In this document: positions 22,851 through 33,789 of the stretch, piece by piece
Layout: each line of letters begins with the position of its first letter
How positions within the stretch are numbered: position 1 is the stretch's first letter
DNA from: Rotaria socialis
Lineage: Eukaryota > Rotifera > Eurotatoria > Philodinida > Philodinidae
Direction: 5' to 3'
Length of the DNA: 64,000 nt
NCBI GenBank assembly: GCA_905331475.1
Contig: CAJNYU010001081.1
Span: forward strand, 124,001 to 188,000
Position numbers and translations under genes: made by a program
Notes under the pieces: model-generated
Database searches by the model: none
What the model saw: only the letters and a program-made list of their open reading frames with translations
Told to the model about the DNA's origin: nothing

Positions 22851-23477
22851 TTAACTAAAAGATGGTTCGATGCATTCGCGCACGAGCTCTTCAAGATAAT
22901 GTTGATCGATATCATCAAAATGTGCTTCATATTCACTATCGATATCTAATACGCCTAATACTTTTGTTGGTTCATCGTTTGCCGATCGTCGAATAATCGG
23001 TACTACGATTTCAGATAATGAAGCTGATGAACAAGCTGAAAGAAACAAATAGTTAATTTATACAGAACTTTCGAAAATAAATTTAATACCAATATGACCC
23101 GGAAAGTCGTGAACATTTTTCACAACAATAGTTTTATGTTGTCCCCAACTTGTACCACAAACGCCTTTATTTAATTGGATTCTGGTACAGGCTAATGGAC
23201 CCTTCGAACAACAACAAAATTGATAAGGTACGAAATTAAATTATATTTAATTTCATAATCTTACTTGAAATGGGCCAAGTACCAATTGATTGTCTTTAAC
23301 TAAATAGAAGCCCACCCACCAGAAAGAAAATATTTCTTTAAGGACAGCGCTAATATTAGCAAGGTTTGCAATTAAATCCTTTTCATGATGAACTAAACTT
23401 TTTATTTCAACGATTGTTTGCTTGTATTTTTCTTCTTTGCTGGCGTTTTTATCAATGTTATTTAGACTTTCCGGCAT
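22851..23477 (-). CDS. fRMsr: Free methionine-(R)-sulfoxide reductase (GAF-domain fRMsr, YebR/MsrC family), 3 exons
   Basis: 169 aa. Exons from 5': 23265-23477, 23090-23201, 22851-23035; total 510 nt, phases match. The length equals the family norm (about 160-180). The enzyme reduces free L-methionine-(R)-sulfoxide to methionine with thioredoxin as electron donor, in the cytosol. Seen: GAF fold motifs WWVGFYLV and LVLGPFQGPLAC; the three family cysteines are C76 (LACTRI), C86 (GVCGTS) and C110 (GHIACSS), spaced 10 and 24 residues as in the E. coli enzyme; then SEIVVPI and VLGVLDIDSE. The family is known mainly from bacteria, fungi and protists and is generally reported missing from animals. 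Two ordinary short introns show the gene is a genuine resident of this genome and not bacterial contamination. Lysine-rich N-terminus; no targeting signal clear. Confidence 0.92.
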
Positions 23478-23573
23478 GTTTTTATTATCTAATATGACTT
23501 TTGATACACAGACACGCACGCTTTTATCTTGTCTTACGAGGACAAGAACAAAGGAGAAGGAAAAAAATGATTT

Positions 23574-24248
23574 TTATTCGTTGGATGAATTTTTATCATT
23601 TGTATGATGAAATGATTTTATTTCTAGATCAAAATTTAGATTTTTGTTTGTACTAATCTTTTGAAATTGATTATAAAATCGATGTTGAGAAGGTGTTCGA
23701 TGATATTTATTCAGCATGCGCTTGTTAAACTTATTATTTGTTGATGTTGTTACTGCAAGCGAAGGTTTGTATGTTTGGTTAATAATCACAGTCGCTGTTG
23801 GTGGTAATCTCATATTCTTAGTCATCATACTGTGTGAAGTAATGGATTTTGTTTTAGTTTCATTTGATGCTGATAGTAATGAAATATTTGAAGATTTTTC
23901 AGAATTATTCTTTTGTTTGTCATTTTTTTCACGGAGAATTTTTGAAATTAACTTTCGCGTAGTCAAACTCAAGGATAATGAGTGCTTGGGAGACACTGTA
24001 CGAATGGATCTACTCGAAGAACATCGAGTAAGATTTCGATTATTAAACAGTTGTGTTCTTGTTAGTCTTATTGTTGGTAAAGACAATGAACGTCTTGTCC
24101 GATGAATATCAAAGTCACCCGAGAGGAAATCTTTTCGATGCTTTGAAGATTGTAGCGAGCTTAAAATTGAATGACGTCGAATTTTCGATTGAGATTGTGG
24201 TAATATTGGTGAAACAATTGGAATCCATGGCGAAAATTCTGTTTGAAA
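23574..24248 (-). CDS. Ser/Thr/Lys/Asn-rich orphan, 3' exon (5' end unresolved)
   Basis: An open frame of 224 codons to a TAA. It begins after a plausible acceptor (AAATATTTGGCAG/TTTC) rather than at an ATG; the first in-frame ATG is far inside. Composition: basic and Ser/Thr/Asn-rich, with the phrase SKIRRHSILSSLQSSKHRK near the start and RTRRSLSLPTIRLTRTQ after it, so many possible phosphorylation sites and no domain. It ends 97 bp before the start of the fRMsr gene on the same strand. An upstream exon must exist if this is real; a GT near 24304 gives a 56-bp intron, but the frame above it meets a stop at once. The antisense strand also has a 129-codon ORF, which I take as a shadow. Confidence 0.4.
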   Translation of the reverse strand, partial: FQTEFSPWIPIVSPILPQSQSKIRRHSILSSLQSSKHRKDFLSGDFDIHRTRRSLSLPTIRLTRTQLFNNRNLTRCSSSRSIRTVSPKHSLSLSLTTRKLISKILREKNDKQKNNSEKSSNISLLSASNETKTKSITSHSMMTKNMRLPPTATVIINQTYKPSLAVTTSTNNKFNKRMLNKYHRTPSQHRFYNQFQKISTNKNLNFDLEIKSFHHTNDKNSSNE

Positions 24249-24812
24249 CTGCCAAATATTTAAAAGAAAAAAAGTGAACAGCCATTCAACTTTGAAAGCA
24301 TTACATTATTGTTTGAGCGTCAACAAAATATGGGCGGATTGTTGTTAGCTAAGAACGAAGCAGGTTTTTTCCTCTTAAGTGATGTTTTTACATTTATTTG
24401 AAGGATCAATGTGAATGAACAGGATATGAGATGAAATTTCTAATTTCAACGTTCTCGTTTTTTTCTTTGTATCATAGTGTTTCCTTCTAGAATAGTTTGT
24501 TTAGTACAAGTCTTCTATGAAATGCTGATATTGTTTTGTTTTCGTCCTGAACAATTAACCTAGGTCAGTTCGATTTGAATAAAAAAAATCAAATTTCTCA
24601 TAAGATTTGCTTTCACTGAATATACATGTAAAAATAAATAATCTTTTCTAACAAAACAGTGTACTGATAACACATAAACATGATAAACGAAGGGGGTAGT
24701 AATTAGAAAAAAGAACTCGTTTATCATGGAGCAGGATATAGTGTCTATATAGGATCAAGCATTTTGTTGTAGAAAATGAAAGCGTAACAATGCAGGAAAG
24801 GCAAAATAAGTG
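24249..24812. other. Spacer, nothing recognised
   Basis: Contains the 3' flank of the 410-aa orphan gene and, perhaps, missing 5' exons of the Ser/Thr/Lys-rich orphan. No clear ORF. Confidence 0.45.
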
Positions 24813-27724
24813 TCAAGAGGTTATGCGTTGCCGGTGTTGATGAGAAACATCACGAATAATGACATTGCCGGAAGTAGGGTCACGCAAACGTACCACTGGC
24901 TTCAGATGCTGAGGTTTTTCGATTTTCTCTGCATATTCACGAGCCTAAAAATACAGAATATATATGATTGTATTATTCCGGAAGGATTGATTCGATCAAT
25001 CAAAAAAGAAAACGGAAGCAAACAGGATAGTGAACATTGATTGAAATATATAATGGAGTTCGTGTCCAAATATTTTTTCCTCACCTTTCGTTCCGGACAA
25101 AAAGCGAGATATAGTTTCATCAAACTGCAAATATTTATGATGATATACATAAATAATGATTAGTTACAGAAAAAATGAACTAATAATTAATTCATTCAAT
25201 AAAATAAATATGAGAAGAAGAAGAAAAAGAAATATTTTCATACGCGTTGATGTTTAGGTACGGGTGCAGGACGTGTTCTCTGTTGACCATTAGCACCCTG
25301 AAAACGTTTTTGTTCTTCGAGCTTGTAATGGTTTGTTTCTTTTACAACTTTTGAATAAGTTTTTCTTCGCTGTTCAGTATCAACCTAATAAAAACAAAGC
25401 TAATCAATCCAAAAACAGAGTGATTATAAAGTTAGTTCATTCACACTTTTTCTTCATTAGTTACAGAATCAGAATTTCCGAAAGAAGGACCAAAGCCGTA
25501 ATTTTTTGCAAAAGTTCTATACTCATTTACAACTGATTTTCTGCCTAGTTTTTCTTCTTGTAAACGACGTTGATGTTGTTTATATGCACTTGCATAACTA
25601 CCTAGATTGAAAAAGATTCGTTTAAAAGATCGAAACATTGCTTCGTTTTACTGACCGGGATCTGGTGCCGAAAGACCATAAAGATAATCATGAATTGTCA
25701 CACTATTATTATCATGGCCATGTTTGGTTTCATCGGAATGGTCAAGATGATGATTTGATGAAGGTGTTTTAGATTTTTGTTGTTGAGCTTTATGCGAATC
25801 TGGTGTACGATTAAAGTAAGCATATGTAGCTGCATGATTTGAGTTACGACTGTTTCTTTCTGACATATTGTCAATGATAGCTGTTGCTGGAGATTGACGA
25901 TTGTGATCGACGATTTGTACGCGTCGCTTTTGATTTGATACAGAATGATTATTTTGATTATTGGCTGCGTATGTTAATCCTCGATTGGCCATGTGATTTC
26001 TTGGAGTAGGATAATTTGTATTGTCATGGCGAACATCGTTTTCGTTAGTAGGATGGAGACTAATTGTTAAATTAAGACCATCTTCGGTAGAACCAGTGAG
26101 TCCATGTTGATTATTAGCCGATGGATAAGGAACGCCTGTTGGTAGAGAATGATCTAAATTTGTTTGATAATTTTGAAGACCAGCAATAGGTGCTACTCGT
26201 TGATAATTGGTTGGTATAGGATAATTATTACGACGAACGGACGTTGAAGGAACATATGATGGGATATATCGAGAATTGTACATTGTATTATTCCACAAAG
26301 TCTAAACAAAGGAAATAGAAAATAGAACTGTATACTATAAAATTTATCTTCAAGTCAACAAAATAAAAATATTTCTTAGAAAAAAATCAACATATTTTAT
26401 CTTTAAGAAGATAATCAGATGGTTTCAATCATCCAGCGAGTAAGAATAATAATCCCTATATTGGAAAAACCTGAGCTAAACCTTGATGATCGCCTAGAGG
26501 GAGAGTACATATGTTAGTTAGAGTCAGAAAATATTTTGTTGTTATTAAGCTTTTAATAATTATTCTGCTGCATCACTTTGTTGTCATGGATTTAAAAATA
26601 AAAAATTAAACACACCTGTACGTTATTTTATTAAGACATTAAACGCATACCGTTGTCAAATGTTAGAGATTTTTTCTTTTGAGATTCTTTTTCTTTCTTC
26701 ATAATTGCGAGTATTTCTCTTTTCGATCGTTTACGTCACATCCGAAAGATAAATACAAATGTTTAGTTGTAAAGAACGCATTTCTGTAATATCTCAAGTT
26801 TCTTCTAGTGAGATTCGCTTGTTTCGTGTAATTGTGCTATTCAAAAATGTGTGCATGTGAAATCTTAGTTTGGCTTTGTGAAGTGTTTTGTTTGTCTTTA
26901 AACGTAGTAGTACTTGTCTTGTTAGCAGACAATTAACGAATTGCTTGAGATAGACTATGTTATTCTTGAGATATTTTCCATTGTTTACAAAATTTAGTGT
27001 CGTCAGAATACTTATAAAATATTAATGTTTGGTTTTTATGATGTAACTTCAATAGAACATAAGCATGCGCGATGATCCAAACATAGGAATTATTTGCTTT
27101 TTTTCCGTTTATAGCCTGCTAATTAGATCTCATATGTAGGCCAAATATACCTGGCAACAGTAGTATTAAAAAGTATTTTTCTCTCTGCAAACGGCTATTA
27201 AAAAAACTTTTCGACGGTCGTTTGTTTGCTCGAATATAATTATTTCAAAACCTTTTGATGTACAAAAAAATTGAAATTCTATTGATTTTTGCGTTTGTTT
27301 TAGGCTGATTACATAGTAAATCACTCAGAAATGTGATAGAATGCAAGAAGAATATTTGATTTGGATTATATCACAACAGAAAACTTTGGTGACAATCATA
27401 ATAGATTTATATAAGAAATGTTCGGGCCATTTTTTGAATAAACTCTCAAACGAAAAAAAAAGAATAACAATCAGTTGATTCTTTTAGGCTTGCCGTAGAG
27501 CTTATCTAGACTCAATTTGAGATCACATAAAGGATTTGTTAAGATATAATAACAAGTAAATCCTTGATCTAGTTGCATAGTTTACTTACCCAATCTGGAC
27601 CGGAGTGAGAATCGCTGGGTAAATAGGTAGTGCCCAACGTGTGAGGAAATATCGACGGAGTTGCTACTGTTGGTAATCTCCATGTTGGTGCCAAAAACGA
27701 ATATTCTGCTTCTAGTGAATTCAT
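24813..27724 (-). CDS. Uncharacterised 410-aa protein, 6 exons
   Basis: Exons from 5': 27590-27724, 25656-26301, 25447-25601, 25244-25384, 25085-25124, 24813-24928; total 1233 nt, all phases match. Family not recognised. The first exon (MNSLEAEYSFLAPTWRLPTV) is Pro/aromatic; the second is Asn/His/Ser-rich and disordered; the C-terminal half is charged and helical (SYASAYKQHQRRLQEEKLGR, KTYSKVVKETNHYKLEEQKR, FDETISRFLSGTK) and ends with RLRDPTSGNVIIRDVSHQHR. The conserved-looking helical tail after a variable front recalls ciliary or cytoskeletal scaffold proteins such as JHY, but that is only an impression. The last exon can also start at 24944 using an upstream acceptor, which would need another frame in exon 5. 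First intron 1.3 kb. The next gene upstream on the same strand has a similar plan. Confidence 0.7.
26302..27589 (-). other. Long first intron of the 410-aa gene
   Basis: 1288 bp, donor TTGG/GTAAGTAA, acceptor TTGTTTAG/AC. No ORF, repeat or inverted element recognised; it may carry regulatory sequence, as long first introns often do. Confidence 0.55.
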
Positions 27725-28513
27725 TTTTCTTCAAAATATATTATGCCTATAATAGACATAGAACAATGCAAGATTTCATGTTGTGCATATGCCTGTTTAA
27801 CGGAACTCTTCAAACGTGTTATGCGCGATGTTTACTTTAAACAAAAGGAAGCCTTCTATGACGAAATATTTCTGCACTGTACCGTCGTCGTTCTCACGCC
27901 TAATTAGATCAGATTATTTACAGTGAAGTCCAAAAAGATACAGCCTATGAATATATTTATAATCAAGGAGAAAAACGCATTGCCGATTGATCATATTAGA
28001 AAAGAAAAGTCTATCAAGTCATACTTAAAATAAACTCAATTTCTTAATTAAACTCATACTACTGTGTAGCAAAAACGATAGTGAAAACAGTCGATTGAAA
28101 ACAAAGAGAGAGAGAGAGAGAGAGTCAAGAAAAGGAGCAAAAAACTCTCCATGTCAAGAAATCAAACAGAACGATCACGAGTAGCGACTAACTTTATATT
28201 GTGTTGATTCAAAAATGCGTCGTAGCGACGCTAAAGAAAGAATTTTCTTTTTCTTTTTTTCTCCTTGTTGTTGAATAAGAAAAGCAAGTTTCTTTTTGTG
28301 TATTGTTTGTTCACATCTTTTCAAGTAATATGACAACAGAAAAATTCTGTTCGAAGTCAACGAAGTGTATTCATTGAGAATAGTGAAAAGATTATTTTTA
28401 TTTTGTCTGTAAGCATTTCTTGTTGTTCAATTAACATAACAAATATGATCCTTAATTTGTGTATTATATTAAAACAAGACAAAAAAATCATACAGGAAAA
28501 AATATATTTATTT
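27725..28513. other. Intergenic with (GA)n
   Basis: Holds the promoter side of the 410-aa gene and the 3' UTR of the 721-aa gene. A (GA)n microsatellite spans about 28105-28124. Confidence 0.5.
28105..28124. repeat. (GA)n microsatellite
   Basis: Uninterrupted AG/GA dinucleotides. Confidence 0.9.
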
Positions 28514-30960
28514 TTATCGCTTTTTATATCGCGCCCCTTCAAATGATTCCAATGTTTTTTCTTCGCGGACAGTAAACAGGTCATCGTCGGCATCACGATT
28601 TGTCGCACGATGTGTTCTTTGACCATACGTACTGGTATCGTTGTCGTTTTCATCTCCACTGATTACTGATCGTCCCGATGGATCACCTTTTGCGTAGTGT
28701 ACGTTTTTTTTCTTCGGTTTTTGCTTATATTTTCGATTTGCATCATAGCCCGATATGTCTTCATCGTCATTTTCCGATTGGCGATTTGCATTTGACCGAT
28801 CAGTACGAACTGTTGTGCGACTAGCTTGATTTGGAATCGGCCGGTTAAGACCGCGAGCCCCTATTGGTTTTGTAGAAGTTTTATTTGATGTTGAGGCTGA
28901 TCCAAGTCGTCGTGATGTACGACTAACAGATTTTGAATCACTGTGATTCAATCTTGGATGCGGTGCTGCATCGCCTGATTCAGAACCCTATATTGAAAAG
29001 TAAATATTTCAAAAACAAATGAACAAAATAATGGTGAAAATAACCTGACTATCGTCATCTGTCAAAGGAGCCGAATGACGAAATGATCGAGCTGTTTCCG
29101 AACCGTAATTATAACCAAAATTTCGGTATCGAATTCGTTCACCGTATGATTTCGATTGATGATACAGCTCTTTCTAGTTACAAAAACAAAACGTTCTCAT
29201 GTCTTTACTTTTGTATATTAAATTAATGGATCAACCTTTTCTTCTTGCGAAAGTGAATAAAGATTTCCTTTTTTAAGATCCATAAAATCGGACCACGGAG
29301 ATGGTTTAATAACATTGTGAAGCAACGCATCTTTGGTCGAATGTCTAACATAATCACCGTAATTTAAACGTTTTGCTGTTTTTTCATTCTAAACAAAAAG
29401 AAGGAACGCAGAGTTTACAAACACAAAACAAAAAGTTTTTTGTTTTACAATTTCTTTGTTTTGTTGTTCAGCACGATCTGCACGTAATTTATGAAGAGCT
29501 TCTCGAAAACGTTCATCTGTATCTTTATGAACAAATTCCCGATGAGTAAACTCATTGAATAAATGATACGGATAAATTGAATCGAAATGATACTAAAAAA
29601 TACGATTGAAAAATACGGTTGAAAAATATTAAAAACAATTCTACTTGTTTTGGCCAAGTTTTTCTCCACGATGTAGTTGTTATGGTTGGCGGTACACGTT
29701 TACTTGTGGGCGGTTCATATCGAGGTTTTTTTTGTTGTAAAACTTGTTTTGGATTTTTTGATGTGACCGTTGAATTGATATTATCTGCGTTCATTCAATG
29801 AGAATAAACAGTTTTCTTATTAACAATAACTTACTGAGTGAATTCGCTAATTTATTTATCGTTGATTTTCCATTCTGAAACGATGAACTTATTGAATAAT
29901 TATTTGTTGAAGGCTTCCGAAAATAGTCTCCATCGAAAAGTGTATCAAAATATGACTCGTGCTGATATTTTGAATCATGAGGTTTTACATCGACTGCAGG
30001 TTTTTTTTTATTCACTACTGCTGTTTTATTTTCAATTTTTTTCGGTGCATTTGGCAATGGACGTACTGATTTTGTTTTTTCTCTTTCATGTTGAGCTTGA
30101 ACCATATGTAAATGATCGATTTTAACTGTCCATGCCTGTTCAGCGTCTTTATCCTCAGTAGGAGATTCTTTTTTAGTTCTATTAACCCATTCTTGAATAT
30201 CGATTGTTGGCGGTTGCTTTTCAATATCAACAATAGTTGCATTTCGTTGCAAATGATTCGGTTGTTTTGTCAATTGTACTGGTAGATGTGGTGATTGAAC
30301 TGGTGTTAGATCATCATTTAATTTATCAGTAGTGGAATCTTTTTGTGTACCTGTTGAAGGTTGAGTGTGTCCTGTTATTAATCCAGGCTGCTGTTTTAAT
30401 AGTGGTTTTTTCTTCGTATCATCTAGTTGTCCTCCTTTTGTTTTTGTTTTTGTTTTTGTTGAACTCCAAACAGATTTCATTGGTTGATTACCATGGCCAT
30501 CGTTTGATGTGTGAGTGTAATTTGGTGGTTGATTAGGAAATTTATTAATAGGAAGATTAGTTTTATTTTCATGTAAAGAACGAGCAATACTCGATGCTGT
30601 ATTTGTATTCGATGCTGTAACGAGACTTTCTGAATATTCAGGGATATCATTTAGTAAAGCATAGGAATCATTGGATGGAAGAGGTTGGTGACGATAACTT
30701 CCTACGGGTGAGTTTTCATAATTTTGCGTTGGGAATACAGATGTAGGATTCGAAATAGAATATAATGGTGGATGATATGTTGTTTGATTATGATTGAACG
30801 CGAAATCATCGCTGAACAATCGATCCGTACCTCCATAGCCGCCTACTGGCGGATGATAGACATTATCAAATGATGAACGTTGAACAAGATTATCACTGAA
30901 TAATGTCGATGCACCATACGATGATGGATATGCAGCTAAAAGGCTGGTTGCGTAGCTCAT
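28514..30960 (-). CDS. Uncharacterised 721-aa protein, 6 exons
   Basis: Exons from 5': 29835-30960, 29645-29784, 29449-29592, 29236-29388, 29045-29173, 28514-28987; total 2166 nt, all phases match. No family recognised. The first exon codes a long disordered region rich in Tyr/Pro/Ser/Asn (starts MSYATSLLAAYPSSYGAS), with a TKTKTKTK repeat and, near its end, a charged helix (QAWTVKIDHLHMVQAQHERE). The middle exons are better ordered and probably the conserved core: FTHREFVHKDTDERFREALH, RLNYGDYVRHSTKDALLHNV, KPSPWSDFMDLKKGNLYSLS, SYGERIRYRNFGYNYGSETA. The tail is basic/acidic and ends with FEGARYKKR. Plan (disordered front, ordered charged part, several 50-60 bp introns) resembles the 410-aa neighbour. 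Its start is divergent from the EGF/CBM14 gene. Confidence 0.7.
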
Positions 30961-31100
30961 GTTGCTTTGTTTTAGCTTTTTTTCCGACGTCGATTAATAA
31001 AGTAAATAGTTTCATTCAAAACTTCTGTTCTCTTTTAGTTTGTGTACATGTGTTTGTATTATTCTTGTGAGAAAAAAGCACAAATCCTTTTAAGGTGAAA

Positions 31101-31131
<31 letters not shown>

Positions 31132-31605
31132 TTGCCGATTGAATCAGTTTTATTTAAAAGGAACACATAGATACTTGAAGGCTAAATATTGTTGCGTTTT
31201 CATGAAAAAGTCAATCTCATGTCTCACTCAATGGTGCTATTTGTGTTGAAATAAAAATAACGAAAACGAAATTAAAAGTTCCTTGTTCTATCCTTCAAAT
31301 AGAAAAGGACAGAGGTATTGTTTTGATCCGTATGATTGATCGAATATAGTGCCTTTGTTCAATATTGATGATCAAATTACACGCGCGCACACTCAGTCAA
31401 TGAATATTTGCTGTATGTTCATGTTATTTCCAAGGCCTTAACGTGTAAATTTAATAGTGAAGATGACTACTTTTGTTTTGTACGAATGACGAGACAGACA
31501 ACGTGATCAAATGACCTCAGTCGCTACGTCATCATATCTGCGTGAAGAATTTTCGAAATTTGAGAAGTGAAAAAGAAAAGAAGAAGAACGGTCAATAAGT
31601 TGAAA
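30961..31605. promoter_or_regulatory. Divergent intergenic region with (TG)n
   Basis: 645 bp between the starts of the 721-aa orphan (-) and the EGF/CBM14 gene (+). It carries a 28-bp TG microsatellite and a short CACGCGCGCAC stretch near 31380. Promoter role is inferred from the divergent layout. Confidence 0.4.
31101..31128. repeat. (TG)n microsatellite
   Basis: Fourteen TG units without interruption. Confidence 0.92.
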
Positions 31606-33789
31606 ATGTCAGTTTGCCATCTCGCCTTGTTCTCGATTGCATTCGTTATTTATCGCACTGAGACACAAGTTTCAATCACCATGATTGCATGCGTCATTTA
31701 TTTTGCTATCTTACATCTAGTTTACAGTCAAGGTAACTAGGAGATAATTAAATATATAGATATTGAATCATATTATCATAGATATTTGCAATTCTGTTAA
31801 TTGTGGTTCGGGCGCTTGTATATTAACACAAAATCCTTCATTACCATATTATTGTCGATGTTCAAGTGGTGCCAATACGATGTTGCCATGTCCATTCGAA
31901 AGTTTGTTGAGTTAGTTTTATTCTTATATAGAATCTCTGTTTCTTTTCCGAATAGGTCCATGTGCAAGAAATCCTTGTGGACTAGGTGAATGTGAAATAG
32001 TGCCAAGTTTAATTCATGGATATCTTTGTCGATGTCCTGGAAATGTCATTTCATTAGCACATTGCAATGGTAATTAATTGTTTTGATGATATGAAATTTT
32101 CTTCTCTATATACACCTATATATTTAGCTACTCGTAGTGGTTGCTATTCAAATCCTTGCATCAATGGTATATGTATTGAAGGTTTAGCAAGTTTCTATTG
32201 TAGTTGTTTACCGACATGGACTGGAAAGTTATGCAGCGGTATTGTTAAAAGGCAAAATATATAAATGTTTGTTTTATTTTGCGTGCTATTTGTAGATAAA
32301 ATCGTATCGGCTTGCTCGAAGAATCCATGTAGTCCAGGCAAATGTTTTCAACTTGATGATCGAAATATACCCTTTGTTTGTTTATGTCCTAATGGGCAGT
32401 TTGGAACATCTTGTTATGGTAATTCTACTGTTTTCCGACGATATTTTATGAGAATCTTTTGATATTTCAGCTTATGGATATCCGTCGTCTACAGCCCGAA
32501 TGCTAACAAGTACAACCTCGACTGTTCGATCACCCAATGCATGTAATCCATTGAATTCTGAATCTTGTTTTCATGGTGGAAAATGTTTGCAAACTACGCA
32601 TGGCCATCGATGTATTTGTAAGACAGGTTTTACTGGCAGTTTTTGTGAACTCAGTAAGTTTAGTAATCAAAAAACAAATATATATGTTTGTTTTTATGTG
32701 TATCTTTATATTTAAGATATTAATGAATGTGAATCGAATCCTTGTAAGTCATTTTTTTCTTTAAAAACTATCAAATTGCTCCGTATGGTATTTTTCGTGA
32801 TTAGGCATAAATGACGGAATATGTTATGATCTTGAATCATCTTATGTGTGCTACTGTCCAGATGGCGTTTTTCGTCCGCAATGTTTACCGCGAACTAATA
32901 GTAATTATTCTTCCCCGTCTCAGTACCATCAGCACTCGTCTAGAACGTATCATTATAAATTAAAAGAAACTTGTAATCGATTGAAATATATCCATGTCAA
33001 CAGTTTCCTAATTTTCTAATGCACTCGCGCAGACAATAGTACTTCCTAATTCTCACACTATGCACTATGGCTTAGAAATTCAATTAAAAAAATTCGTTTA
33101 TAGTTTTTTCAGTTGCTTCAAGTACTGCTCGAGGATTGATATGTTCATGTCAAAATGGTGGCAAATGCGGATTGCATGGTTCCGAGAAATGTACATGTCT
33201 CAATGGTTTTACTGGTCGATTTTGTGAAAATTTATCAAGTAAGTATAATACCTTTAGCTGTTTTTTCTATTTAAATAAATCCTGTGAACAAAACGATGCT
33301 ATTTGTTGTTCTTCTTCTTCTTCTCCTTCTATGATTATCACAGCAATCGGTGATTGTAGTCGAATTCAATGCTCTAATGGTGGTACTTGTCATGATAATC
33401 CATCGGATTTAACGTCTTCACCTTCTTGCACATGCAAAAGTGGATACACAGGAAAATATTGTGAAACAGGTATGTACAAATTCTTCATTGAGTGGACGAA
33501 TCAGTTTTTCATTTTTTGAAAGAATATTTCCGATGTCGAGATAACGGTCGATTTGCCGATGTGTATAATTGTGTACAAGGAAAATACTTTGAATGCATTC
33601 ATTATCAACAAAGTTTGATTTACAAGTAGTTTTTAATCAGTTTTTCTTAAGTTTTACGTTTTAGCTTCTGGCCCAAATCCATATGGAATGTTAGTAACTC
33701 GAACTTGCCCATCATCACTTCGATTCAACACCCAAGCTGATCGATGTGATTATGCACAAAATGTGCAATGTTTTGATCCTCAAATATAA
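31606..33789 (+). CDS. Secreted multi-EGF protein with C-terminal chitin-binding peritrophin-A (CBM14) domain, 12 exons
   Basis: 479 aa. Exons: 31606-31732, 31782-31901, 31956-32069, 32128-32238, 32296-32418, 32471-32653, 32717-32743, 32805-32972, 33113-33238, 33344-33469, 33523-33612, 33665-33789; total 1440 nt. All introns are phase 1, the classic layout for shuffled extracellular modules. Seen: an N-terminal hydrophobic leader, with a second Met at 31681 that opens a cleaner signal peptide (MIACVIYFAILHLVYSQG); about seven EGF-like repeats with endings such as CICKTGFTGSFCEL and CTCLNGFTGRFCEN; then a CBM14 pattern FRCRDNGRFADVYNC...YFEC...CP...LRFNTQADRCDY...VQC. Probably an extracellular-matrix, gut-lining or lorica/trophi-associated protein; chitin binding is inferred. 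Exon 7 is only 27 bp. Exon 8 could instead read on to a TAA before 33030, giving a shorter isoform lacking CBM14. Confidence 0.88.

Noticed and set aside
23019..23042. CTGATGAACAAGCTGAAAG, reminiscent of a hammerhead ribozyme core
   Set aside because: It is the complement of the fRMsr exon 3 start and its acceptor; the flanking helices needed for a hammerhead are absent.
23716..24105. 129-codon plus-strand ORF opposite the Ser/Thr/Lys-rich exon
   Set aside because: Hydrophobic shadow of the opposite strand; no independent signals.
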